The translations under genes were made by a program, and so were the position numbers. A stretch of 18,929 bases of DNA, from assembly GCA_947629285.1 (NCBI GenBank), contig CANRDA010000009.1, forward strand, positions 1-18,929, written 5' to 3'. Under the pieces are notes generated by a model. That model did no database searches and had not been told where the DNA came from. It saw nothing but the letters and a program-made list of their open reading frames with translations. Source of the DNA: an uncultured Bacilli bacterium (lineage in GTDB: Bacteria > Bacillota_I > Bacilli_A > RF39 > UBA660). Below, piece after piece: positions 7,049 through 14,000 of the stretch (its first letter is position 1; the number at the start of each line of letters is the position of its first letter).

Positions 7049-7066
7049 ATATTATTATATTTATTC

Positions 7067-7105
7067 TACAAGTAAATTATACCAACCATATTTTTACAAG
7101 TAAAT
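7067..7105. repeat. 11-base direct repeat upstream of the phosphoesterase gene
   Basis: TACAAGTAAAT occurs at 7067-7077 and again at 7095-7105, exactly 28 bases apart, in otherwise featureless AT-rich DNA. It may be a pair of regulator sites for the minus-strand small RNA candidate or the downstream gene. No further gene is visible in 6887-7245 beyond the terminator and GC-rich segment. Confidence 0.4.
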
Positions 7106-7193
7106 ATATAAGATAAAAATTCCTTGTTTGTAGTAGTTATTTTATACTAAATATGTTAAAAATGTCAATAAGTTTTTAAACAAATATTGTTAA

Positions 7194-7221
7194 TGACAAT
7201 TATCTTAATATTTGATAAAAT
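7194..7221 (+). promoter_or_regulatory. Promoter of the metallophosphoesterase gene
   Basis: An extended -10 TGATAAAAT has its hexamer at 7216-7221. A -35-like TGACAA (7194-7199) lies 16 bases upstream. The predicted start is about 20 bases before the ATG at 7246, with ribosome binding site AAGGTG between. Confidence 0.5.
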
Positions 7222-7245
7222 AATATTAAATAAGAAGGTGAAGTT

Positions 7246-8169
7246 ATGATTTATATAACAGGAGATACGCATAGAGATTTTTCTAGGCTTTATAATCTAA
7301 AAACTAATGAAGAAGATATGTTAATAGTATTAGGAGATGCTGGAATAAATTATTTTCTTAATGAAGAAGATAAAAACTTTAAAAACTATCTAAAAAGTTT
7401 CAAATTAAAGTTATTTTGTATAAGAGGTAATCACGAAGAGCGACCAGAAAACATTAATACTTATAAGGAAACGGAAATGTTTGGAGGCAAAGTGTTTATA
7501 GAAGAAGATTATCCTAATTTGATATTTGCTAAAGATGGTGAATCTTATAATATAGACGGAAAAAGCGTTCTTGTAATTGGTGGTGCATATTCGGTTGATA
7601 AAGAATATCGATTAAGATATGGATATCAATGGTTTAAGGATGAACAGTTAAATGAAAAAGAGCAAGAAAATATTTTAAATAAAGTTAAAGGTAAACATTT
7701 TGATATAGTATTAACTCACACTTGTCCTTTAAAGTATGAACCTAAAGAAGTATTTATGGAAGGCTTAGATCAATCAAAAGTAGATAAATCAATGGAAGTT
7801 TTTTTAGACAAAATTGAAAAAAATATAGATTATGATAAATGGTATTGTGGTCATTATCATACTGAGAAAAAAATTGATAAGTTAGAATTTATGTTTGGTA
7901 GAATAAAAGTCTTTAATAGTGATGAATATGTTCCTAAATATAACCGAGATGGTTATGAAATAATAAGAGATTATTGTGGCCAAGAAGATATTAATAATAA
8001 TGGTATAGTATCTTGTCCAAAATGTAAGTCTAATGATATTGTACTTCAAAAAGGTGAGGGACGATATATAGATGGATTAGATGAGATTGCTATTATTTGT
8101 AACAAATGTCAAAAAGTTTATGGATTTCATAATGTGAAATATAAGTCAAATTGTCCAAAAGAATTGTAG
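7246..8169 (+). CDS. Calcineurin-like metallophosphoesterase with C-terminal zinc ribbon
   Basis: 307 residues. The N-terminal 225 residues carry the dinuclear-metal phosphoesterase motifs in order: GDTH (6-9, D7 and H9), LGDAG (D31), GNHE (61-64), LTHTCP (H158) and GHYH (202-205). A spacer and a C-terminal zinc-ribbon-like module follow: CPKC (257-260) and CNKC (285-288). The enzyme should hydrolyse phosphomono- or diesters in the cytoplasm; the exact substrate cannot be told. The zinc ribbon could bind nucleic acid or protein and hints at an RNA/DNA-related role. It is a single gene with its own promoter (7194-7221), and downstream genes converge on it. The ribosome binding site AAGGTG precedes the ATG. 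Confidence 0.9.
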   Translation: MIYITGDTHRDFSRLYNLKTNEEDMLIVLGDAGINYFLNEEDKNFKNYLKSFKLKLFCIRGNHEERPENINTYKETEMFGGKVFIEEDYPNLIFAKDGESYNIDGKSVLVIGGAYSVDKEYRLRYGYQWFKDEQLNEKEQENILNKVKGKHFDIVLTHTCPLKYEPKEVFMEGLDQSKVDKSMEVFLDKIEKNIDYDKWYCGHYHTEKKIDKLEFMFGRIKVFNSDEYVPKYNRDGYEIIRDYCGQEDINNNGIVSCPKCKSNDIVLQKGEGRYIDGLDEIAIICNKCQKVYGFHNVKYKSNCPKEL

Positions 8170-8312
8170 GTTATATAAATAATATTTTTCATAATGCAAA
8201 TAAAAAAGTGTTGAAAAATAAATTATTTTGATAATTTTCATGTTAAATGGTTAAAATATTTAGAAATTAATAACACTAAAATTGCATAAGAAAAAGTTAA
8301 TATATGATATTT

Positions 8313-8345
8313 GAAAAAGATTCAGACTGTAACTGAATCTTTTTC
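8313..8345. terminator. Intrinsic terminator overlapping the 3' end of the PIN gene
   Basis: GAAAAAGATTCAG (8313-8325) and CTGAATCTTTTTC (8333-8345) form a perfect 13-base-pair stem with a seven-base loop. One arm encodes the last sense codons of the minus-strand PIN gene (EKDS) and its stop lies in the other arm. The A- and T-runs lie in the stem ends, so it could work for both converging transcripts. Confidence 0.75.
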
Positions 8346-8837
8346 AAATTCTTTAATAACATTATCAATATCAACAGAAGGTATACGAGTATTATTATGC
8401 TCTTTTAAACTCAAGCAAGAGTTAATTGCTTCTTTAATTGTAATAATATTATTTTCCTTCATTAATTTAATTATTTTTAAAGTCCTAATAACTTTAACTC
8501 CGTTTGCTTCACTATAATCTTTAAGTTTTTTATCACCTGTTGCTAGAATTGCACTGTTATTTCTTGCTATTATAAAATTGATAATATCATAAGGAGATAA
8601 TCCGTTAACTTCTTTTGAAATTTTAAAAATTTCATTAATCTCTTCTGCAGTTGAATTGATAGTTTTAAATTTCTTTATTATATTAATATTTCCAGTATTA
8701 GAATTTATTTCATCTTGTTTAACCATATCACTAATATAAACATTATCTAATTTAACAAACTTGTCTAAAATATTGGCATTACTAAGATCTGTTATTATAT
8801 TAGTATCGGTAATTATTATCTTCGTTGTTATAGTCAT
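8322..8837 (-). CDS. PIN-domain protein, putative toxin RNase
   Basis: 171 residues. PIN-fold features are clear: a first strand with an acidic residue (IIITDTNII, D11), an acidic pair in QDEI (E43), the LSPYD motif (D84) and LATGDKKL (D102) before the GVKVIRT strand. These four acidic residues would bind Mg2+/Mn2+ and cleave RNA. An extra 45-residue helical tail follows the PIN core. The gene overlaps the preceding XRE-ImmA/IrrE gene by 38 bases in another frame, with AGGAATG before its ATG, so both are made from one transcript. The arrangement matches predicted toxin-antitoxin modules that pair a PIN protein with an XRE/Zn-peptidase protein. The roles are by analogy. Confidence 0.72.
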   Translation of the reverse strand: MTITTKIIITDTNIITDLSNANILDKFVKLDNVYISDMVKQDEINSNTGNINIIKKFKTINSTAEEINEIFKISKEVNGLSPYDIINFIIARNNSAILATGDKKLKDYSEANGVKVIRTLKIIKLMKENNIITIKEAINSCLSLKEHNNTRIPSVDIDNVIKEFEKDSVTV

Positions 8838-9849
8838 TTATAGTCATTCCTAATAACTCGCATGCTTTATTTAAAGATATGATGTTATCTACTTCTAATT
8901 TATGAACAAGTCGTTTAAATTGATATGATTTTTCTGGTTCAATGGGATAGGGCTCATGTGTTTTATATCCTTTTGAACTAAATGAAATTGTAATCTTTTT
9001 AAATAAGTATTCAGATATAATATTTAACTCTTTTAATCTATATATAGTTGCAGCCATACTAACTTTATATTCATTTTTGAATGCTCGAAGTTCATAGAAG
9101 CTTATGTTATTCCTTGAAATACCAAATTCATTGATTACAGCTCCTTTAGGCATTAATAAGCTACTTGCGAACTTATTACACATTTTTTCTTCATTTAAAT
9201 CTGAATTTTTAATATTTAAAACTAGATGTCCTAACTCGTGTGCGATTGTAAATCTTTGCCTTTCTCCGTCAATATTATTTAATAAAACTATTAAAGGGAT
9301 ACCTTTAACGACCTCACTAAGTCCATCAAAGTCAGAAAATCTTCCGTTTGTATTATCTATTTCAATAATTAGTATTCCTATATTTTCTAATGTATTTATT
9401 AAATCTGGAATTGGTTGATTAATTGATAATTTATAATTTTTTCTAAATTCTTCAGCTGCTAGTTCTGCATCATTTTCATTGCTACACATATATTTTTTAA
9501 TTTTATTGTCTATAGTTTTTACTTCATTTAATTCTATTACTTCAAGATAATCTGCTACTTTATTTTGTATAATTTCTTTTAATAATTCAAGATTTTCTCC
9601 CTTAAGTCGTTGTCTTTTCCTAAAAGCACTAAACTTCATTTCTGGTATATCGTATGATTTTAATAATTCAATGACTTTTACACCATAAGCATTAGCAAAT
9701 TTTATTAATTTTTGCGAGTCAGGTTGTATTTCACCTTTTTCGTATTTTGAAATTGCTGGTGCGGACATATTTAATAGTAGTCCTGCATCTCTTAACGATA
9801 GGTTTTTGAGTAACCTAACTCTTTTTAAATTTTTTCCTACTTCCATCAT
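8800..9849 (-). CDS. XRE regulator fused to ImmA/IrrE-type metallopeptidase
   Basis: 349 residues from the ATG at 9849, chosen because AGGGGTG lies five bases before it; a GTG at 9864 is in frame but overlaps that site. Residues 5-63 form an XRE helix-turn-helix (LSLRDAGLLLNMSAPAISKY). A linker follows, then a Zn-metallopeptidase domain with HELGH at 204-208 and the downstream EEKMCNKFASSLLMP region expected for the third ligand. ImmA/IrrE (COG2856) proteins cleave repressors or act as antitoxins. Here it is the promoter-proximal gene before a PIN protein, so it likely autoregulates the pair and neutralises or senses for it. It has a strong minus-strand promoter (9901-9873). The C-terminal 80 residues contain a second helix-rich part without a known motif. 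Confidence 0.88.
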   Translation of the reverse strand: MMEVGKNLKRVRLLKNLSLRDAGLLLNMSAPAISKYEKGEIQPDSQKLIKFANAYGVKVIELLKSYDIPEMKFSAFRKRQRLKGENLELLKEIIQNKVADYLEVIELNEVKTIDNKIKKYMCSNENDAELAAEEFRKNYKLSINQPIPDLINTLENIGILIIEIDNTNGRFSDFDGLSEVVKGIPLIVLLNNIDGERQRFTIAHELGHLVLNIKNSDLNEEKMCNKFASSLLMPKGAVINEFGISRNNISFYELRAFKNEYKVSMAATIYRLKELNIISEYLFKKITISFSSKGYKTHEPYPIEPEKSYQFKRLVHKLEVDNIISLNKACELLGMTINDYNNEDNNYRY

Positions 9850-9872
9850 TGTATCACCCCTCACCGGTTAAT

Positions 9873-9901
9873 ATTTTATCATAAAAAAGCACAAATGTAA
9901 A
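9873..9901 (-). promoter_or_regulatory. Promoter of the XRE-ImmA/IrrE and PIN operon
   Basis: On the minus strand TTTACA (9901-9896) and TAAAAT (9878-9873) are 17 bases apart, and TGA directly precedes the -10, giving an extended -10. Transcription would start near 9866, about 17 bases before the ATG at 9849. Confidence 0.65.
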
Positions 9902-9910
9902 CTAAATATA

Positions 9911-9939
9911 TTGACTCGTGTTAAAATATATGATATTAT
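9911..9939 (+). promoter_or_regulatory. Strong promoter for the leader RNA and 41-aa/107-aa gene pair
   Basis: TTGACT (9911-9916), a 17-base spacer and TATTAT (9934-9939), with TGA directly before the -10. This is the best housekeeping-type promoter in the window. It is divergent from the XRE-ImmA/IrrE promoter, ten bases away, and the two could be co-regulated. Confidence 0.75.
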
Positions 9940-9945
9940 TTGAGC

Positions 9946-10120
9946 GAGAGGGTACAAAAAAACAGTTTGTTGCCGCAAACTGTACCTTCTCATAAAATTA
10001 ATGAGAATATTGAAGCGTTACATAACTTCTATAGTTATTTTATCATCGATTTAAGATAATTACAATAATTTTTAATAAGTTTATGATTACTAGACAATAT
10101 TCTCAAATAGAAAGGAGGAT
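9946..10120 (+). promoter_or_regulatory. Structured 5' leader with competing stems before the 41-aa gene
   Basis: About 180 bases lie between the predicted start and the ATG at 10127. Segment A (9946-9955, GAGAGGGTAC) pairs with B (9982-9991), stacked on a perfect hairpin ACAGTTTG/CAAACTGT (9962-9969, 9976-9983). The end of B, TTCTCAT (9987-9993), pairs with the start of C, ATGAGAA (10001-10007). C as TGAGAATATTG (10002-10012) pairs over 11 bases with D (10095-10105), which lies just before the ribosome binding site AAAGGAGG. A smaller stem ATAACT/AGTTAT (10022-10038) sits between. A:B, B:C and C:D exclude one another, as in attenuators or riboswitches. No known riboswitch is recognised; it could also be a processed small RNA. 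Confidence 0.55.
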
Positions 10121-10126
10121 ATTTCG

Positions 10127-10252
10127 ATGGCAAACCGTATACGAACTTCTAAAAGAGTTGCTAAAAAAGCTAGTAGCCAATTAAGAAGTAAAAAAACAAC
10201 TAAAGCAACAAAAAGCGTTGCTGGGAGTGCTTTGAGAAATAGAAGTAGATAA
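10127..10252 (+). CDS. 41-residue basic protein of unknown function
   Basis: A short, strongly basic protein starting MANRIRTSKRVAKKASSQLR and ending KSVAGSALRNRSR, with 14 Lys/Arg and almost no acidic residues. AAAGGAGGAT, seven to eight bases before the ATG, is one of the best ribosome binding sites in the window. The stop overlaps the next start by one base (TAATG), so the gene is real and coupled. The pattern TSK..A..AS..L...KT.KA.KS.AGSAL resembles a small conserved hypothetical family I recall from many bacteria, without known function. The basic character suggests nucleic-acid or membrane-surface binding. Expression is probably controlled by the structured leader upstream. Confidence 0.8.
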   Translation: MANRIRTSKRVAKKASSQLRSKKTTKATKSVAGSALRNRSR

Positions 10253-10575
10253 TGAGTAAAAAAAGAGCAAATTCTATATTTAGTTTAATTGTACTATCTG
10301 CTATATTAATTTATACTTTTGGTTTAAAATATACATTAGATTTATATTTTCAAATGTTAAAAATGTTTAATAGTATTTTATTACAATTGACTAATACTTC
10401 TATTTTAACAGCTATGTTTAAATGTTGTATAACTTTTCCAATAGTTGGTATTATTCTAGTTGTAATTGGATCACCTAGAGATAAAGAAGGCCATCTAATT
10501 GGTAAAGCCTTACATTTTATTGTAGGATACATCATAGGATTTATTCTTGATTGTATTTCAAGTGTTATATTCTAA
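10252..10575 (+). CDS. Small membrane protein coupled to the 41-aa basic protein
   Basis: 107 residues with a basic N-terminus (MSKKRANS) and about three membrane segments (9-24, 55-73, 85-104). The polar loop GSPRDKEGHLIGK (73-85) is the only distinctive motif. It has no signal-peptide cleavage site and no enzymatic signature. Translation starts at the ATG overlapping the stop of the 41-residue gene, which indicates a two-gene unit. The function is unknown: a membrane anchor or channel working with the basic peptide is conceivable but not shown by sequence. No terminator follows. Confidence 0.72.
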   Translation: MSKKRANSIFSLIVLSAILIYTFGLKYTLDLYFQMLKMFNSILLQLTNTSILTAMFKCCITFPIVGIILVVIGSPRDKEGHLIGKALHFIVGYIIGFILDCISSVIF

Positions 10576-10649
10576 TGTCCCAAATAAAAAAATAAATAAA
10601 AATGGTAATATAAAAGGAAAAAATTATTATAAACAATAAAGAAATTATC

Positions 10650-10892
10650 TTTAATTCATTTAAAAGTATTTATTTCATGATAAAAAAGATATAGATATAA
10701 AATGTGAATTATAAAATAATAATGATAAAGCAGAAATTGTAGTGAACGCAAATTTAAAGGTTGGTAAAAAATAGGTTATTGTTAAAGTCACAGCAGAGAA
10801 TAGAGAAAAACAAAATCATATAATAAATATTGAAAAGAGGATAATGATATCTTAGATTTTATAAGCATTTTAATTGTTATTATAATTATATA
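10650..10892 (+). pseudogene. Remnant of a cadherin-like beta-sandwich surface protein
   Basis: Between 10576 and 11083 there is no intact gene, but decayed coding sequence is readable. Around 10679-10850 one frame gives KAEIVVNANLKVGKK, a stop, then VIVKVTAENREKQNHIINIE. This is the hallmark of cadherin-like beta-sandwich repeats of bacterial surface proteins (xLKVGKNxxxxKVTAENG...YxINI). Two in-frame stops interrupt it. A frameshift near 10840 continues as DNDILDFISILIVIIII, a likely C-terminal membrane anchor, ending in TAA. Another frameshift near 10675 joins an upstream piece FNSFKSIYF. It looks like the last 80 or so residues of a lost membrane-anchored surface protein. Confidence 0.6.
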
Positions 10893-11020
10893 ATAGTTAG
10901 TAGTGAAAGGTATATATAAAGTTATGAGCAATTGATTATATTGAAATTATAATTTTATTTAAAATTGGATTCATAAAAAACACACAATTATTACAGATAT
11001 TTAATAAGGAGAGTAGTATA

Positions 11021-11057
11021 ATGAAATCATAAAGTTCTATAAAATTAGAGTATAGAA
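11021..11057 (+). promoter_or_regulatory. Mini-ORF and inverted repeat before the RelA/SpoT gene
   Basis: AAGGAG with correct spacing precedes a three-codon ORF (ATG AAA TCA TAA, 11021-11032). It is followed by TTCTATA (11035-11041) and TATAGAA (11051-11057), a seven-base inverted repeat ending 14 bases before the gene's own GGAGGG. This could be a leader peptide with a hairpin or operator, or just a dead gene start. Confidence 0.35.
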
Positions 11058-11083
11058 TTTTTACTTTATAAGGAGGGAAGGAT

Positions 11084-13900
11084 ATGGCATCTTTAAAATT
11101 TAAAAAAGCAAAAGATAAAATGTTAAATGAGTATTTATCCTCTCAACTATTATATGTAGAATTTACCTCTTATATAGAGAATAAAATAAAAAATATTCTT
11201 ATTGAAAATGGAATTAAATATCAATCTTTAAATAGCCGTGTTAAGTCATATGATTCACTGAAAAATAAATTAACTGAGGAAATTATTAACGGTGTTTGTT
11301 GTAATATTAATGACTTAAATGACCTTAGTGGTGTAAGGGTAATTTTTTATAATGAAAATGATTTGAAAAAATTTAATAATATCATTTATGATGAATTTAA
11401 TATTAAAGCATACAGACCATCTGAAGATATTATGAAATATGATGGAACTAATATCACAGTTTCACTAAAAAAAGATGTAAATAAGTTTAAGGGAATGTTA
11501 TGTGAAATTCAATTGACAACAGTATTATCCCATGCAATGAATGAATTTGGACATGATATAGTTTATAAAGATGTAAATGAATTACAATCAAAAGATAGTA
11601 AAGAGTATGATAGAATAATAAAAATTTTGGAAAAAGCAAGAAAAGACATATTAAAGGTTGTAGCCAGTTTAGAATTTGTTAACAGGCGTGTAGATAGTAT
11701 AAAAAGTGGTGCAAAAAATATAGAGTTATTATTAGATAAAGATTTTAATAAGAAACTACAAGAAGTAAAATCTTTAGATGAATTGGAAAATATTATTACT
11801 AAAATGGTTGAAATTATTCCAATGGTTAATGAATATGAGGAAAAATACAAAAGCATTTATGATTCAGGAATAATATATTCCATAGTGAAAAAGTTTGGCG
11901 AATTACCTGTAGAAACTGTTAACTTTTTAAATTATGATACATACGAATATAAATTTGGGAAATTATTAGAGTTTTTACAATATTATAAATATTTATGGTT
12001 TGATGACTTTAAAAACATAATTTCAATTTTATATGAAATATCTACTAATAATAATATTGTATGGAAATTTGATAAATTTTTAGGAGATTTAATGGTTTCA
12101 GACAAGGTTGATTCTAGCAAAGGATATGGAAATTATAATATTCATGAGATAGCATATTCTTTAATTATTGATAGAAAAGTGGATGAATATGTTAGAATAA
12201 AACTTGTTGAATGTTTTTGCAATATAAATTATAATTACTGTGAAGAAGTTGAGATAAATAAAATTCGTATCAAAAACAATAGAGCAACCCCTAATGATAA
12301 TTATAAAACTAAAATATATAAATCAATAGATGAATTATTAGATATATTCTTAAATAGCAATTCTAATGATGCTTTACGTGCATTGATTAATATCAATAGT
12401 GATTTAGAAAGAAATTCCGATATATTCGACTACAATCCAATATATGAATTTTTTAATAATAATTACGATAGAATAGATGCTTTTAGTAAAAATGAATTAT
12501 ATAAATCTGTATGTCTTTGGAAAAATACAAAACTAAAAGATAGTGAATTTTATAAAAAATTAAAATCAGATAAAATACAAACGTTATATTCGATGTTGTT
12601 TAATTTTTTTATTGAGGAAATGCCCGGTTTCAAGTATAATGAAAAAGAAGAATATAGAAAAAATTATTTAGATAAATATATTAAAGATTTTAAAGAATAT
12701 AACATTAAAGAAATCATTGCTATATTAGATACAATGGATAATGAAAAGGTTTGCAATTCAAATATATTAAATGCAAAAAAGTTTTTAATTGAAATAGGTT
12801 CATTAAAAGAATACGGAAAGAAAATAATTCAAACAAAATGGAATGAATACATTTTGCTTGGAATAGTTAAGCAGGATAACAATTATAAGTTCGTAATTGA
12901 TGAAAATATAAAAGCAGATAAGATTATTCAAGCTATGTTTATAGATGACAATATAAATATAAAATTATTAAATAAAATAATAAAATTTGTTGAGGAAGTC
13001 AAAAATGAAAATTTGATATTAAAGATATTAAAACTAATTATTAATAATAACAATTTAGTAAATAAGGGCAAATATAAAAAATATTTATTAAGCAAAGTAA
13101 AAGAATATAATAAGGGTAATAAAGGAATTATGGGGGAACTGTTATATAATCCTCATGCAGAGAAAAAGATTATTGAAGAGTATAGTTACAATGATTTAAA
13201 AATATTGCTTGATAATTTTAGATATAGTGAATTTAACAGCTTAGATGAATATTTTTTAAATGATTTATTTGAAAAGTATCCAAATGATTTAAGGATGCTT
13301 CTTAGACATAAAATAGCAGATAATCCAAATACAAATCTATACAATTCTTATAGTCACATTAATTTAACTGATTGTAGTAATTATAATGAGGAAAGATTCA
13401 ATAACTTATCATTGTGCATGGAGTTTTTGAAAAATAACGATTACTATAAAATATCTAATTATATACATTACTTAATAGGTGAGTATAATGCTGATTTGGG
13501 AAGTGATATATTAAAATACTTGAATGAAAATGATAATTATGAAACTTATACTAATGTAATTGATTTATGTAAATTATTTGATGTTTCAACATCTTGCTGG
13601 GAAATATTTAAATTCATCATATCTAGAGTGGATGAGAATGATAAAATATTGAATGAAATAGATTGTTTGCTTTTCAGTACTGAGGTTGTATCAGGAGAAT
13701 ATGGCATTGCCAATGCATTTAATGACAAATACTTATTCTTTAAATCTCTTAATTCGAAAGATAAGAAAGTAGTGAAATTTGTAAATAAGGAAATTAAGAG
13801 ATTTAGAGTATTATATCAAGTTGAAAAAAATGAAAGAGATAAGAATATAATAAAAGATGAAATTAAATATAAACTTGAAAATAAAAAAGCCGATGATTAG
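11084..13900 (+). CDS. Giant RelA/SpoT-domain protein, candidate ToxSAS/CapRel-like
   Basis: 938 residues. The first 165 look like a RelA/SpoT nucleotidyltransferase: SRVKSYDSLKNKL (51-63), NDLNDLSGVRVIFY (76-89, with D80, G83, R85), EIQLTT (141-146, with E141 and Q143) and FGHDIVYK (155-162, H157). The usual GYRSxH loop is replaced by YDGTNI (119-124), so activity or substrate may be altered. The remaining 770 residues are helix-rich, Lys/Asn/Glu-rich and HEAT-like in appearance, with no catalytic motif. No hydrolase (HD), TGS or ACT domain is seen, so it is not a housekeeping Rel enzyme. Such solitary synthetase domains act as toxins (ToxSAS) that pyrophosphorylate nucleotides or tRNA, and CapRel fuses toxin and phage sensor. 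A role as a single-gene abortive-infection protein is inferred. GGAGGG sets the start. Confidence 0.7.
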   Translation: MASLKFKKAKDKMLNEYLSSQLLYVEFTSYIENKIKNILIENGIKYQSLNSRVKSYDSLKNKLTEEIINGVCCNINDLNDLSGVRVIFYNENDLKKFNNIIYDEFNIKAYRPSEDIMKYDGTNITVSLKKDVNKFKGMLCEIQLTTVLSHAMNEFGHDIVYKDVNELQSKDSKEYDRIIKILEKARKDILKVVASLEFVNRRVDSIKSGAKNIELLLDKDFNKKLQEVKSLDELENIITKMVEIIPMVNEYEEKYKSIYDSGIIYSIVKKFGELPVETVNFLNYDTYEYKFGKLLEFLQYYKYLWFDDFKNIISILYEISTNNNIVWKFDKFLGDLMVSDKVDSSKGYGNYNIHEIAYSLIIDRKVDEYVRIKLVECFCNINYNYCEEVEINKIRIKNNRATPNDNYKTKIYKSIDELLDIFLNSNSNDALRALININSDLERNSDIFDYNPIYEFFNNNYDRIDAFSKNELYKSVCLWKNTKLKDSEFYKKLKSDKIQTLYSMLFNFFIEEMPGFKYNEKEEYRKNYLDKYIKDFKEYNIKEIIAILDTMDNEKVCNSNILNAKKFLIEIGSLKEYGKKIIQTKWNEYILLGIVKQDNNYKFVIDENIKADKIIQAMFIDDNINIKLLNKIIKFVEEVKNENLILKILKLIINNNNLVNKGKYKKYLLSKVKEYNKGNKGIMGELLYNPHAEKKIIEEYSYNDLKILLDNFRYSEFNSLDEYFLNDLFEKYPNDLRMLLRHKIADNPNTNLYNSYSHINLTDCSNYNEERFNNLSLCMEFLKNNDYYKISNYIHYLIGEYNADLGSDILKYLNENDNYETYTNVIDLCKLFDVSTSCWEIFKFIISRVDENDKILNEIDCLLFSTEVVSGEYGIANAFNDKYLFFKSLNSKDKKVVKFVNKEIKRFRVLYQVEKNERDKNIIKDEIKYKLENKKADD

Positions 13901-14000
13901 CATTTTAATTGTTTAGTTTTTTCTTTTGGTGGTGAACATGTTAAATTTAAAAATAATGAATTAATTTTAAAAACAAAATGATTACTTTTTGATATTATGC

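Noticed and set aside
8170..8310. Gene or promoter between the phosphoesterase and PIN genes
   Set aside because: No frame with a ribosome binding site; the region lies between converging genes and only holds the terminator at its end.
9104..9418. 104-codon plus-strand frame opposite the XRE-ImmA/IrrE gene
   Set aside because: Shadow of a well-supported metallopeptidase domain; no ribosome binding site.
11563..11856. 97-codon minus-strand frame within the RelA/SpoT gene
   Set aside because: Ser/Leu-rich antisense frame, a typical shadow of a Lys/Glu-rich protein.
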